This document shows, piece by piece, positions 55,571 to 64,000 of a stretch of 64,000 nt of DNA; position 1 is the first letter of the stretch; every line of letters begins with the position of its first letter. The DNA lies in assembly GCA_029210045.1 (NCBI GenBank), contig JARGNX010000005.1, forward strand, positions 130,806 through 194,805, read 5' to 3'. The notes beneath the pieces were generated by a model that ran no database searches, was not told the origin of the DNA, and saw only the letters and a program-made list of their open reading frames with translations. A program made the position numbers and the translations under genes. Source of the DNA: Coxiellaceae bacterium. GTDB taxonomy: Bacteria; Pseudomonadota; Gammaproteobacteria; Coxiellales; Coxiellaceae.

Positions 55571-55599
55571 CCAAACCCGCTGTGGCTAAGGGGGTTTGG
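55571..55599 (+). terminator. Hairpin between the two fimbrial subunit genes
   Basis: CCAAACCC / GGGTTTGG with a 13-base loop, midway between the two subunit genes, without a T-run. It could partly end or stabilise the message and so set the ratio of the two subunits. Confidence 0.5.
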
Positions 55600-55678
55600 A
55601 ATTGGCGTGTTGCGTATTGATCGTTATTTTCGTAAAGAGCATACTCATGTTTTCATTTTGCTCAAGGAGGAACTAACG

Positions 55679-56179
55679 ATGAAAAACTTCAAGAAACTGA
55701 TTATAGGCGGCTGTGTAATAACATCACTTGCAATGACGACGGCATTTGCAGCAAAGCCAGGGAGCTTTGGTGAAACCAATTTCAATGTCTCTATGGTCCT
55801 TTACTCTTCAATTAAAGTGCAAAAAGTAGCTGACCTGAGCTTTGGTGATGTATTGATGGGTGGCGCTAAGAATGTAGTGGTGAATTCCAGCAGTGCGGGC
55901 GTAGCAAAGTTTAATGCTAGCGGCGATCGTAATGCACACGTTATAGCAAATGTGGTTGAAAAATCGATTAAGATTAGCAATGGTGGTAAAGGCGCTAAGA
56001 ACGAGATTGTCGTCGATGATTGGAATTATGGTGGTAACGTTGATGGGGCTGGAAAAGGGCAGTTTAATGTCAACGGAACGCTTAGTGATATTCGAGTTGG
56101 CGGTGTCGCGCATGTTAAGGCTGATTCAGAATATGGTAGTTACAGTGGAACAGCTACGTTACGTGTGACCTATGTTTAA
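55679..56179 (+). CDS. DUF4402-type fimbrial subunit 2, probable major subunit
   Basis: 166 residues from the ATG at 55679, which follows CAAGGAGGA by eight bases, the strongest ribosome binding site in the locus. A signal peptide (about 1-25, LIIGGCVITSLAMTTAFAA) is followed by 'VQKVADLSFGDVLMGG', 'NGGKGAKNEIVVDDWNYGG', and the terminal 'YGSYSGTATLRVTYV', again the DUF4402 pattern. The high expression signals, the separating hairpin and the terminator just after it favour the main fibre subunit. Cysteines are absent from the mature protein. Confidence 0.82.
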   Translation: MKNFKKLIIGGCVITSLAMTTAFAAKPGSFGETNFNVSMVLYSSIKVQKVADLSFGDVLMGGAKNVVVNSSSAGVAKFNASGDRNAHVIANVVEKSIKISNGGKGAKNEIVVDDWNYGGNVDGAGKGQFNVNGTLSDIRVGGVAHVKADSEYGSYSGTATLRVTYV

Positions 56180-56190
56180 TGGGGTCAAAA

Positions 56191-56216
56191 AAAAGGAGCG
56201 TCTAGCGCTCCTTTTT
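56191..56216. terminator. Rho-independent terminator, bidirectional
   Basis: AAAAGGAGCG, a five-base loop, CGCTCCTTTTT. It has a T-run on the plus strand and an A-run before it (T-run on the minus strand), so it can serve the fimbrial operon and the convergent 56231-56515 gene. Confidence 0.85.
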
Positions 56217-56230
56217 CTTAATTTATGGCA

Positions 56231-56515
56231 TTATCTTTTTTCTTGTTGTTTTCCTTTTTTTTCTTTGCGTTGTTGATAAACACCAGATTCTTGTAATTTA
56301 TTCGCTAGGTCAGTCATCACGCCATACATTTGTAAAAAGCCCTGCGGTGTTATGATCATTTCCTGCACTATTTCAGTGAGTGGTTCTTTGGGGTTGTCCT
56401 TATTATGCTCTAATCGTACTAAGTCAGCGCGAATTAACCCGCCGAGAAAAGAGGCTGCTCCCATGCCATCGATCAGCAATTCTGTTTTTTTGATACCATT
56501 TGTTTTACTTGTCAT
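56231..56515 (-). CDS. Small conserved-looking protein
   Basis: 94 residues. The first part, 'TELLIDGMGAASFLGGLIRA', and the second, 'MIITPQGFLQMYGVMTDLAN', resemble the layout of DUF3467-type proteins (a short strand pair, then 'SPxxxxxL'), but the likeness is weak. The C-terminal 20 residues are Lys/Gln/Glu-rich. No signal peptide or membrane span. It faces away from the type I secretion genes and is probably unrelated to them. Confidence 0.65.
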   Translation of the reverse strand: MTSKTNGIKKTELLIDGMGAASFLGGLIRADLVRLEHNKDNPKEPLTEIVQEMIITPQGFLQMYGVMTDLANKLQESGVYQQRKEKKGKQQEKR

Positions 56516-56722
56516 GTGTGTAACCCTCAGTTAACTTAAGTATGGGGTTAATATAGTACAATAAATGATCAATAACCGTCGTGTTAGTTTGGTTCCTTAG
56601 CAGTTGTTTCCTCTGAAAGAGTTTTCATTGCAAAACAGAGTGTTAAAACTTTGTATTTTCAACATCAAGAGCCTAAACTATTTCTGTAACCATTTGATTT
56701 TACATTAAACGGGGTAAGCTTA

Positions 56723-58879
56723 ATGAGTGATAATGCTCCAAACAACGAGAGTGTTCATGACCTGAAAAGTTCTCCATTACTTGATTGCCTTATCGATCTT
56801 ACTTTTTTTTATGAACGGCGAAAAACTAAATCAGCATTGACGTCTGGTTTGCCATTAAAAGATGACATTCTACCACCTGATTTATTTGAAAAAGCTGCAC
56901 AGCGCGCAGATTTTATGACTAAGATTGTGCCGTTAAAATTTGAAGATATTAATGTGAATTTACTACCCTGCATCATTTTTCTTAAAGAGCAGGATGAGTA
57001 TGTGTTGCTATCAAAAATTAAAGAGAATGGTGCGGTACTTATAAGGGATCAAGAAGAGGAAGTAGTACCGCTAAGCTTAATTAAAAAAAATTATGGAAAA
57101 CATATTATTCTTATCAGGCCAAAAATATTTACTGAATCATCAGAAGGGCCGAGTAAAATAAATTTCTTTGATATTCGTTGGTTATGGCCTGCATTAAAAG
57201 GGTCGTGGTCAATATATGCTGAAGTGCTAGTTGCTACCTTTTTTATTAATTTATTAGTGCTGGCTATGCCGCTCTTTGTTATGAATGTTTATGATCGAGT
57301 GGTGCCAAATACAGCAATTGCTACACTTTGGGTGCTTGCTTTGGGTGTGGTTTTTGTTCTGTTATTTGATTTTATATTAAAAACACTGCGAACACGATTT
57401 ATTGATAGTGCAGCTCATGGCGTTGATATGAAATTATCTGGAAAAATATTTGAGCATGTGTTGGGTATTAAAATGAAAGATAGACCCAATTCAACGGGTT
57501 ATCTTGTTAATACCGTACAAGGTTATGAGACTTTTCGTGAATTTATGGCTTCGTTTTCAGTGACCATATTAATTGATTTTCCTTTCACGTTGCTATTTGT
57601 GCTTTTCATTGGCCTGATAGGCGGCAGTTTATTTTTAGTTCCTCTACTGTTAATGCCCGCAATATTATTAGTGAGTTATTTGATTCAGAAGCCACTGGTC
57701 AATGCCGTTAATAAGAATTTCGAAATATCAGGAGCAAAGCAACAAACATTGGTAGAAACAATGTCTGGAATTAGTACTGTCAAAGCTCAAAATGCTGAAG
57801 CCAGTACACAAAGGAAATGGGATCAAATGGTTGCATTTGCTTCATTTTTAAATATGCGCGTTAAATTTTTAAATTCTTTAGCAATTAACTTTTCTACCTT
57901 TGCACAGTTTTTAGGTAGTGTATTAATTGTTATTTTTGGTGTCTATAAGATTGCTGACAATGAATTAAGCATGGGTGCATTAATTGCTTGTACCATTTTG
58001 GCTGGACGAGCGCTTGCTCCTATTGCGCAAGTGGTTGGTTATGTTATGCGTTATTATCAAGCGTTAACGAGTCTGCAATCAGTAGATAGAATGATGAACT
58101 TGCCGATTGAAAGACCCACTGAGAAAAAGTTCCTTTACCCGGACGAAATTGATACAACTATTAAATGCCGTCATGTAACGTTGCGTTATGCAGGCGCTAA
58201 AATTGATTCTCTTATTGATGTTAATTTAGAAATTAAGCCGGGTGAGAAGGTTGGCCTTGTAGGTCGAGTAGGCTCAGGGAAAAGTTCCTTGTTAAAGGCA
58301 TTGATTGGCTTTTATGAACCTAATGAAGGTAAGGTCTATTGGGGTGGGAATGATATTCAGCAATTGGATCCCATGGAGGTTCGATCAAAAATAGGTTATG
58401 TCACACAAGAGCCAGAGCTGTTTAGTGGCTCTATTAAAGATAATGTGGTTTTAGGTAATCCAAATGCGAGTGATGATGAAATATTACATGCCATTAAGTT
58501 AGCTGGTGTTAAAGAAATGATTGATCGTCATGCGGACGGTATTGAAATGCAAGTGGGTGAGCGTGGTAAAAATCTTTCAGGCGGCCAGCGTCAATCCGTG
58601 ATTGTTGCTCAGGCGCTTTTGCAAGATCCTCAAATTTTGGTGTTTGATGAGCCGACAGCTTCAATGGATGAGCTCAGTGAAAAGTGGTTCTGTGAAAAAA
58701 TTCGAGGTTTTATGAGTGATAGGACTTTGCTTATATCAACCCATAAAGCCAGTATGCTAAGTATTGTTGATCGTTTAATTGTGATGGATCATGGCAGAGT
58801 TGCAGCGGATGGTCCCAAGGATGAAGTGTTAAAAGCTTTGCATGAGCGTTCTGTTAAGGTGCAAAAAAATACTGAATAA
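56723..58879 (+). CDS. Type I secretion ABC transporter (LapB-type)
   Basis: 718 residues. The N-terminal ~140 form a C39-like domain with no catalytic cysteine (starts 'LLDCLIDLTFFYERRKTKSA'), as in transporters for large RTX or repeat adhesins. Six transmembrane helices follow (about 165-440), then an ABC domain: Walker A 'GLVGRVGSGKSSLLKAL' (about 515), Q-loop 'IGYVTQEPELF', signature 'LSGGQRQ' (about 618), Walker B 'ILVFDEPTASMDEL' and H-loop 'ISTHKA'. It exports the giant repeat protein encoded two genes downstream. No LapG/LapD-type genes are in the window. Confidence 0.94.
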   Translation: MSDNAPNNESVHDLKSSPLLDCLIDLTFFYERRKTKSALTSGLPLKDDILPPDLFEKAAQRADFMTKIVPLKFEDINVNLLPCIIFLKEQDEYVLLSKIKENGAVLIRDQEEEVVPLSLIKKNYGKHIILIRPKIFTESSEGPSKINFFDIRWLWPALKGSWSIYAEVLVATFFINLLVLAMPLFVMNVYDRVVPNTAIATLWVLALGVVFVLLFDFILKTLRTRFIDSAAHGVDMKLSGKIFEHVLGIKMKDRPNSTGYLVNTVQGYETFREFMASFSVTILIDFPFTLLFVLFIGLIGGSLFLVPLLLMPAILLVSYLIQKPLVNAVNKNFEISGAKQQTLVETMSGISTVKAQNAEASTQRKWDQMVAFASFLNMRVKFLNSLAINFSTFAQFLGSVLIVIFGVYKIADNELSMGALIACTILAGRALAPIAQVVGYVMRYYQALTSLQSVDRMMNLPIERPTEKKFLYPDEIDTTIKCRHVTLRYAGAKIDSLIDVNLEIKPGEKVGLVGRVGSGKSSLLKALIGFYEPNEGKVYWGGNDIQQLDPMEVRSKIGYVTQEPELFSGSIKDNVVLGNPNASDDEILHAIKLAGVKEMIDRHADGIEMQVGERGKNLSGGQRQSVIVAQALLQDPQILVFDEPTASMDELSEKWFCEKIRGFMSDRTLLISTHKASMLSIVDRLIVMDHGRVAADGPKDEVLKALHERSVKVQKNTE

Positions 58880-58900
58880 TGATAAAAAAAGACAAAAATT

Positions 58901-60253
58901 ATGATGTGGAAAAAATGGACTAAATTAATAAAGTGGAAAAAGCGAACTCTTGCTGATGAATTTATGGAAGGGTTTTCATCGCATACGGGCGATGTTGGCC
59001 GTTCACGTCATTATTTACTTATTGGTTGTTTATTGCTTATTTGTATATTGCTTTTATGGGCCTCGCTAGCTGAAATTGATGTGGTCACGAGTGGTCAGGG
59101 TAAAATTATACCCTCAGGTAAGATTCAAGTTGTTCAGCATCTCGAAGGCGGTATTGTTAGCAAAATGTTGGTTCGAGAAGGCGATAAAGTTAACAAAGGT
59201 CAGACATTAGCGGTTATTGATGATATTAATTATACGTCTCTTTATAAAAATGGTTTATTAAAAACGGCGGCATTGAAAGCACGTGTAGCGCGTTTAACAG
59301 CCGAGGCTAATGGAACAGCATTTGATCCAAAGCATCAGTTTTCAAAGGAATTTGAGCGCTTTTTAGTGAGCGAGAAAAGGGCGTATGGCGCGAATCAGCA
59401 TTTATTAAATAATCGTATTCAATCCTTTAAGCACCAAATCAAGCAGCGTGTAGAGGAGCTGGAAGGCTTAGGGGCGCGCAAAAGGAAATTACAAGCGAGC
59501 TTAAAACTTGTTGATGAAGAATATGGTATGACGAAACGCTTGTTTGAACAAGGTGCTGCAGCACGAGTAGAGGTCTTGCGTTTACAGCGTCAGCAGCACG
59601 AGTTAAATGGAGATTTAGATGAGCTAGAACAAAACGTGGATCGTACTGAATCCTCGATACTAGAAGCAAAAAATAGGGTTAAAGAATCACGATCAGAGTT
59701 TCGCAGTCATGCTATTAGAGATTTGGTGCTGACTAAGGCTGAATTGGCATCACAAGAAGAAACCAATATCACTTTGCGAGATCGAGCATCAAGAACAGCA
59801 TTAAAATCACCGGTAAATGGTATTGTGCATGTGATTTATATCAATACGATTGGTGGTATTGTGAGGCCAGGTGAAAAGATCATGGAAATTGTACCCTCTG
59901 ATGATACCTTACTGGTTGAAGCTAAAATAAATCCCAGAGATATAGCTTTTATTCATCCCGGCCAGAAAGCAACGATTAGCTTAACCGCTTATGATTTTAT
60001 TACCTATGGCGGATTACATGGTATTGTTAAACATATAAGTGCTGATACAATCACTGACCCAGAAGACAATCAAACATACTATATGATCAGATTGGAAACG
60101 GATAAAGACCATCTTGGTACTAAAGAGAAGCCATTGCCGATTATTACTGGTATGACTGCTGAGGTAGATATTTTAACTGGCAAAAAAACCATTTTAAATT
60201 ATATATTAAAGCCGTTGCAGCGTGGGTCTAAGAAAGCATTGCGAGAACGTTAA
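58901..60253 (+). CDS. Type I secretion membrane-fusion protein (HlyD/LapC family)
   Basis: 450 residues, 21 bases after the ABC gene. One transmembrane helix (about 38-58, LLIGCLLLICILLLWASLAE), a lipoyl half-motif 'VVQHLEGGIVSKMLVREGDK', two long coiled-coil arms (about 130-290), the second lipoyl half 'RTALKSPVNGIVHVIYINTI' and a C-terminal beta-barrel ('TYYMIRLETDKDHL'). HlyD proteins bridge the ABC transporter to a TolC-type outer-membrane channel. No TolC homologue is visible here, so it must be supplied from elsewhere. Confidence 0.94.
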   Translation: MMWKKWTKLIKWKKRTLADEFMEGFSSHTGDVGRSRHYLLIGCLLLICILLLWASLAEIDVVTSGQGKIIPSGKIQVVQHLEGGIVSKMLVREGDKVNKGQTLAVIDDINYTSLYKNGLLKTAALKARVARLTAEANGTAFDPKHQFSKEFERFLVSEKRAYGANQHLLNNRIQSFKHQIKQRVEELEGLGARKRKLQASLKLVDEEYGMTKRLFEQGAAARVEVLRLQRQQHELNGDLDELEQNVDRTESSILEAKNRVKESRSEFRSHAIRDLVLTKAELASQEETNITLRDRASRTALKSPVNGIVHVIYINTIGGIVRPGEKIMEIVPSDDTLLVEAKINPRDIAFIHPGQKATISLTAYDFITYGGLHGIVKHISADTITDPEDNQTYYMIRLETDKDHLGTKEKPLPIITGMTAEVDILTGKKTILNYILKPLQRGSKKALRER

Positions 60254-60377
60254 GGTTTTATTATAGAAATCCCTCTAACCATTTGATCTTAAGAATAGAT
60301 TGCCGTATTCATACTATAATTACATCGTCAAAGAAATATATATAAATAGTGTATTAAACGAGTATGGTAATTTAGAT

Positions 60378-63300
60378 ATGGGTATTGGCGCAAATTCAAT
60401 GGGTAGTGCAAATGACATCACAAGTCCTGTGAGTCGTGCCATCATGGGTTTTCATGATGAGAATACGATTGCAATTGAAGCAGCCCCAGAATTTTCAAAA
60501 CAAAGTGCAACGAGTGTTGTTGCTAAGCAAGTCTATGAGCCAGGTCAACCTGCAATTGCGGTAAATACAGAGGTATTTAAAAGTGCTGTTCCGGACTCGT
60601 TCTACATTGGGGTTCGAGGCCTAACTATTGCAACTGTGACAGATACCATGAATGCTGCTTTCGGTCAAAACTTGCGTGGCAGCACATTAAGCCTTGGTTC
60701 AAAAGGCGGACTTGCTGCAGCATTCAATTCATCATTATTTGCAATGAGCGCTACCTATCAAACATCAGCATTTAGTAAATCAACAGAGCAGCTTGCCATT
60801 GAGTCTGCAAATTTCACAGCAAAAGCCCAAGCTGTTTTTAACTCAGGAATGGTTGAAACAACAGACTTTATGAAAGAAGCGGTTGTTAATACACCTAATG
60901 AAACTATTTCCTTAGCTTCCGAAGCACTGCCTTTAGCGGATTTATTGACACCGGCAGAGGTGGCTGAATCGGTAGAGTTTGTAAGTGAGCCTGTGAATGA
61001 GATAGTTGCTGAGCCCGTCGTTACTGTTGAGGTGGAGCCTATCCATGAATCCATAGTAGAATCAGGTTTGCTGGTTTCAATTCGCGCAGCGGTTATTGTT
61101 GCAGAAGTAAATGATGCTCCAACCATTAGTACTTCAACTAACTTTACCAGTATCACAGAAGCTCAGACCAGTAATGTTGGTAATCAAGTATCCGATATCG
61201 TTTTAGTCAGTGATGTTGATAGTGGTGCTTCATCTGGTATCGCGGTGCACACGATTGTTAGTGGTAATGGTACATGGCAATACTCAATAGATAGCGGTAG
61301 TTCGTGGAATGTAGTACCGGGCGTCAGTACTAGCAATGCTCTGTTATTAGCGTCAACAGATAGACTGCGTTTTGTTCCAGATGGTGACAATTCGGACTCG
61401 GGGAATGTGCAATTCTACGGGTGGGATCAAACCAGTGGTGCAGCGGGTACGACAGTAGATGCCAGTACGCGTGGTGGTAGTACAGCGTTTAGTTCAGGTA
61501 GCGACACATCAAGCATTACTGTGACAGCGGTAAATGATGCACCAACGATTTCAAGTAGCAGTAACTTTACTGGCATCACTGAAGATCAAACCAATAATGT
61601 CGGTAATGATGTATCAGACCTTGCCAGTATTGCTGATGTTGATAGCGGCGCTTCAAGTGGTATTGCAGTGCACACGATTGATAGCAGTAATGGTACATGG
61701 CAATACTCTACAGATTCAGGTTCTAGCTGGACCGCGGTGGGACAAGTTAGTGCCAGTAATGCTTTGTTATTAGCATCAACGGATAAAATACGCTTTGTGC
61801 CAGATGGTAATAATACCGACTCTGCTGATATCGACTTTTATGGCTGGGATCAATCCAGCGGAAGCGCTGGTGGTTATGCCGATGCTAGTACGCGTGGTGG
61901 CAGCACAGCGTTTAGCAGCGGTACCGATAGTTCATCGATTACGGTATCGGCGGTAAATGATGCACCAACGATTTCAAGTAGCAGTAACTTTACTGGCATC
62001 ACTGAAGATCAAACTAATAATGTGGGTAATGATGTATCAGACCTTGCCAGTATCGCTGATGTTGATAGCGGCGCTTCAAGTGGTATTGCAGTGCACACGA
62101 TTGATAGCAGTAATGGTACATGGCAATACTCTACAGATTCAGGTTCTAGCTGGACCGCGGTGGGACAAGTTAGTGCCAGTAATGCTTTGTTATTAGCATC
62201 AACGGATAAAATACGCTTTGTGCCAGATGGTAATAATGCCGATGCGGCCGATCTCGACTTTTATGGCTGGGATCAATCCAGCGGAAGCGCTGGCGGTTAT
62301 GCCGATGCCAGCACTCGCGGTGGCAGCACAGCGTTTAGCAGCGGTACCGATAGTTCATCGATTACGGTATCGGCGGTAAATGATGCACCAACGATTTCAA
62401 GTAGCAGTAACTTTACTGGCATCACTGAAGATCAAACTAATAATGTGGGTAATGATGTATCAGACCTTGCCAGTATCGCTGATGTTGATAGCGGCGCTTC
62501 AAGTGGTATTGCAGTGCACACGATTGATAGCAGTAATGGTACATGGCAATACTCTACAGATTCAGGTTCTAGCTGGACCGCGGTGGGACAAGTTAGTGCC
62601 AGTAATGCTTTGCTATTAGGTTCAACTGATAAGATTCGCTTTGTGCCAGATGGTAATAATACCGACTCTGCTGATATCGACTTTTATGGCTGGGATCAAT
62701 CCAGCGGAAGCGCTGGCGGTTATGCCGATGCCAGCACTCGCGGTGGCAGCACAGCGTTTAGCAGCGGTACCGATAGTTCATCGATTACGGTATCGGCGGT
62801 AAATGATGCACCAACGATTTCAAGTAGCAGTAACTTTACTGGCATCACTGAAGATCAAACTAATAATGTGGGTAATGATGTATCAGACCTTGCCAGTATC
62901 GCTGATGTTGATAGCGGCGCTTCAAGTGGTATTGCAGTGCACACGATTGATAGCAGTAATGGTACATGGCAATACTCTACAGATTCAGGTTCTAGCTGGA
63001 CCGCGGTGGGACAAGTTAGTGCCAGTAATGCTTTGTTATTAGCATCAACGGATAAAATACGCTTTGTGCCAGATGGTAATAATGCCGATGCGGCCGATCT
63101 CGACTTTTATGGCTGGGATCAATCCAGCGGCAGCGCTGGCGGTTATGCCGATGCCAGCACGCGTGGTGGCAGCACAGCGTTTAGCAGCGGTACCGATAGT
63201 TCATCGATTACGGTATCGGCGGTAAATGATGCACCAACGATTTCAAGTAGCAGTAACTTTACTGGCATCACTGAAGATCAAACCAATAATGTCGGTAATG

Positions 63301-64000
63301 ATGTATCAGACCTTGCCAGTATTGCTGATGTTGATAGCGGCGCTGCCTCAGGTATCGCGGTGCACACCATCGATAGCAGTAATGGTACATGGCAATATTC
63401 CACTGACAGTGGATCTAGCTGGACCGCGGTGGGACAAGTTAGTGCCAGTAATGCTTTGTTATTAGCATCAACGGATAAAATACGCTTTGTGCCAGATGGT
63501 AATAATACCGACTCTGCTGATATCGACTTTTATGGCTGGGATCAATCCAGCGGAAGCGCTGGCGGTTATGCCGATGCCAGCACTCGCGGTGGCAGCACAG
63601 CGTTTAGCAGCGGTACCGATAGTTCATCGATTACGGTATCGGCGGTAAATGATGCACCAACGATTTCAAGTAGCAGTAACTTTACTGGCATCACTGAAGA
63701 TCAAACCAATAATGTCGGTAATGATGTATCAGACCTTGCCAGTATCGCAGATGTTGATAGCGGCGCTGCCTCAGGTATCGCAGTGCACACCATCGATAGC
63801 AGTAATGGGACATGGCAATATTCCACTGACAGTGGATCTAGCTGGACCGCGGTGGGACAAGTTAGTGCCAGTAATGCTTTGTTATTAGCATCAACGGATA
63901 AAATACGCTTTGTGCCAGATGGTAATAATGCCGATGCGGCCGATCTCGACTTTTATGGCTGGGATCAATCCAGCGGAAGCGCTGGCGGTTATGCCGATGC
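60378..64000 (+). CDS. Giant type I-secreted repeat adhesin, 3' end outside window
   Basis: More than 1207 residues from the ATG at 60378; the frame is open to the last base. There is no N-terminal signal peptide, as expected for type I secretion (the C-terminal signal would lie outside). The first ~240 residues are unique, with Glu/Val/Pro-rich linker stretches near 190-235. From 61107 on there are seven 141-residue repeats, each beginning 'VNDAPTISSSSNFTGITEDQ' and containing 'DVDSGASSGIAVHTIDSSNG' and 'IRFVPDGNN', a cadherin/VCBS-like pattern typical of LapA/BapA-type proteins with calcium-binding Asp/Asn. It lies directly after the transporter and adaptor genes. Exact length and ligand are unknown. 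Confidence 0.93.
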   Translation, partial: MGIGANSMGSANDITSPVSRAIMGFHDENTIAIEAAPEFSKQSATSVVAKQVYEPGQPAIAVNTEVFKSAVPDSFYIGVRGLTIATVTDTMNAAFGQNLRGSTLSLGSKGGLAAAFNSSLFAMSATYQTSAFSKSTEQLAIESANFTAKAQAVFNSGMVETTDFMKEAVVNTPNETISLASEALPLADLLTPAEVAESVEFVSEPVNEIVAEPVVTVEVEPIHESIVESGLLVSIRAAVIVAEVNDAPTISTSTNFTSITEAQTSNVGNQVSDIVLVSDVDSGASSGIAVHTIVSGNGTWQYSIDSGSSWNVVPGVSTSNALLLASTDRLRFVPDGDNSDSGNVQFYGWDQTSGAAGTTVDASTRGGSTAFSSGSDTSSITVTAVNDAPTISSSSNFTGITEDQTNNVGNDVSDLASIADVDSGASSGIAVHTIDSSNGTWQYSTDSGSSWTAVGQVSASNALLLASTDKIRFVPDGNNTDSADIDFYGWDQSSGSAGGYADASTRGGSTAFSSGTDSSSITVSAVNDAPTISSSSNFTGITEDQTNNVGNDVSDLASIADVDSGASSGIAVHTIDSSNGTWQYSTDSGSSWTAVGQVSASNALLLASTDKIRFVPDGNNADAADLDFYGWDQSSGSAGGYADASTRGGSTAFSSGTDSSSITVSAVNDAPTISSSSNFTGITEDQTNNVGNDVSDLASIADVDSGASSGIAVHTIDSSNGTWQYSTDSGSSWTAVGQVSASNALLLGSTDKIRFVPDGNNTDSADIDFYGWDQSSGSAGGYADASTRGGSTAFSSGTDSSSITVSAVNDAPTISSSSNFTGITEDQTNNVGNDVSDLASIADVDSGASSGIAVHTIDSSNGTWQYSTDSGSSWTAVGQVSASNALLLASTDKIRFVPDGNNADAADLDFYGWDQSSGSAGGYADASTRGGSTAFSSGTDSSSITVSAVNDAPTISSSSNFTGITEDQTNNVGNDVSDLASIADVDSGAASGIAVHTIDSSNGTWQYSTDSGSSWTAVGQVSASNALLLASTDKIRFVPDGNNTDSADIDFYGWDQSSGSAGGYADASTRGGSTAFSSGTDSSSITVSAVNDAPTISSSSNFTGITEDQTNNVGNDVSDLASIADVDSGAASGIAVHTIDSSNGTWQYSTDSGSSWTAVGQVSASNALLLASTDKIRFVPDGNNADAADLDFYGWDQSSGSAGGYAD
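61107..64000 (+). repeat. Tandem 423-base coding repeats, alternating A and B types
   Basis: Units start at 61107, 61530, 61953, 62376, 62799, 63222 and 63645 (the last continues past the edge). The first is diverged; the others are nearly identical at DNA level. At one site they alternate strictly: 'aataccgactctgctgatatc' in units 2, 4, 6 and 'aatgccgatgcggccgatctc' in units 3, 5, 7. Units 6 and 7 also share 'gctgcctcaggtatcg' in place of 'gcttcaagtggtattg'. Confidence 0.95.

Noticed and set aside
61534..63888. Six repeated 79-codon frames on the plus strand
   Set aside because: They are out-of-frame echoes of the 423-base adhesin repeats, one per unit.

Overview
The window looks like a chromosomal piece from a host-associated gammaproteobacterium, most probably of the Legionellales type. 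Housekeeping genes (cysS, lpxH, glnA, mpl, a pyrophosphate-type phosphofructokinase, type IV minor pilins) alternate with long unrecognised coiled-coil proteins and with proteins built from eukaryote-like parts: ankyrin repeats, a protein kinase, a metzincin, a cysteine protease-like domain and a chagasin-type inhibitor. The exact genus cannot be read from the sequence alone. No tRNA, rRNA, CRISPR array, integrase or transposase was seen.

Layout. 1-11 kb (minus strand): a giant adhesin-like reading frame running off the left edge, preceded in its operon by two unrecognised proteins, and upstream of these a 1153-residue membrane protein whose cytoplasmic end carries two HEPN-like domains. 11-16.5 kb: a divergent eukaryotic-like kinase, a LuxR-type regulator, a coiled-coil protein and two small conserved genes. 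16.6-21.7 kb: an Asp/Asn hydroxylase-family gene, lpxH, cysS, three minor pilin genes and a PAP2 phosphatase. 21.7-26 kb: three unrecognised minus-strand genes, one with a nuclear-localisation-like basic cluster. 26.1-32 kb: a D-mannonate/hexuronate catabolic island (Eda, sugar porter, SDR reductase, ManD) interspersed with palindromic repeats. 32-36.5 kb: a metzincin, a papain-like plus ankyrin protein and a chagasin-like inhibitor in a row. 36.6-41.3 kb: glnA, a GGDEF protein with a ruined EAL domain, and pfp. 41.4-49.4 kb: a flavin monooxygenase-ankyrin fusion, an AAA_14/DUF4143 ATPase behind twin palindromic operators, a headless gene remnant, a CoA-transferase, and a Tgl-like transglutaminase fused to a DnaC-like ATPase. 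49.4-51.7 kb: carbonic anhydrase and mpl. 51.7-56.2 kb: a compact chaperone-usher locus with two DUF4402 subunits. 56.7-64 kb: type I secretion ATPase and adaptor followed by a giant repeat adhesin that runs off the right edge.

How it fits together. Surface attachment is heavily represented (minor pilins, chaperone-usher fimbria, type I-secreted repeat adhesin, haemagglutinin-like giant protein), as are candidate host-directed proteins. The strongest candidates for something new are the tandem-HEPN membrane protein, the Tgl-ATPase fusion, the monooxygenase-ankyrin fusion and the protease/protease/inhibitor neighbourhood. All functional calls are from motif reading by eye; no database search was possible.
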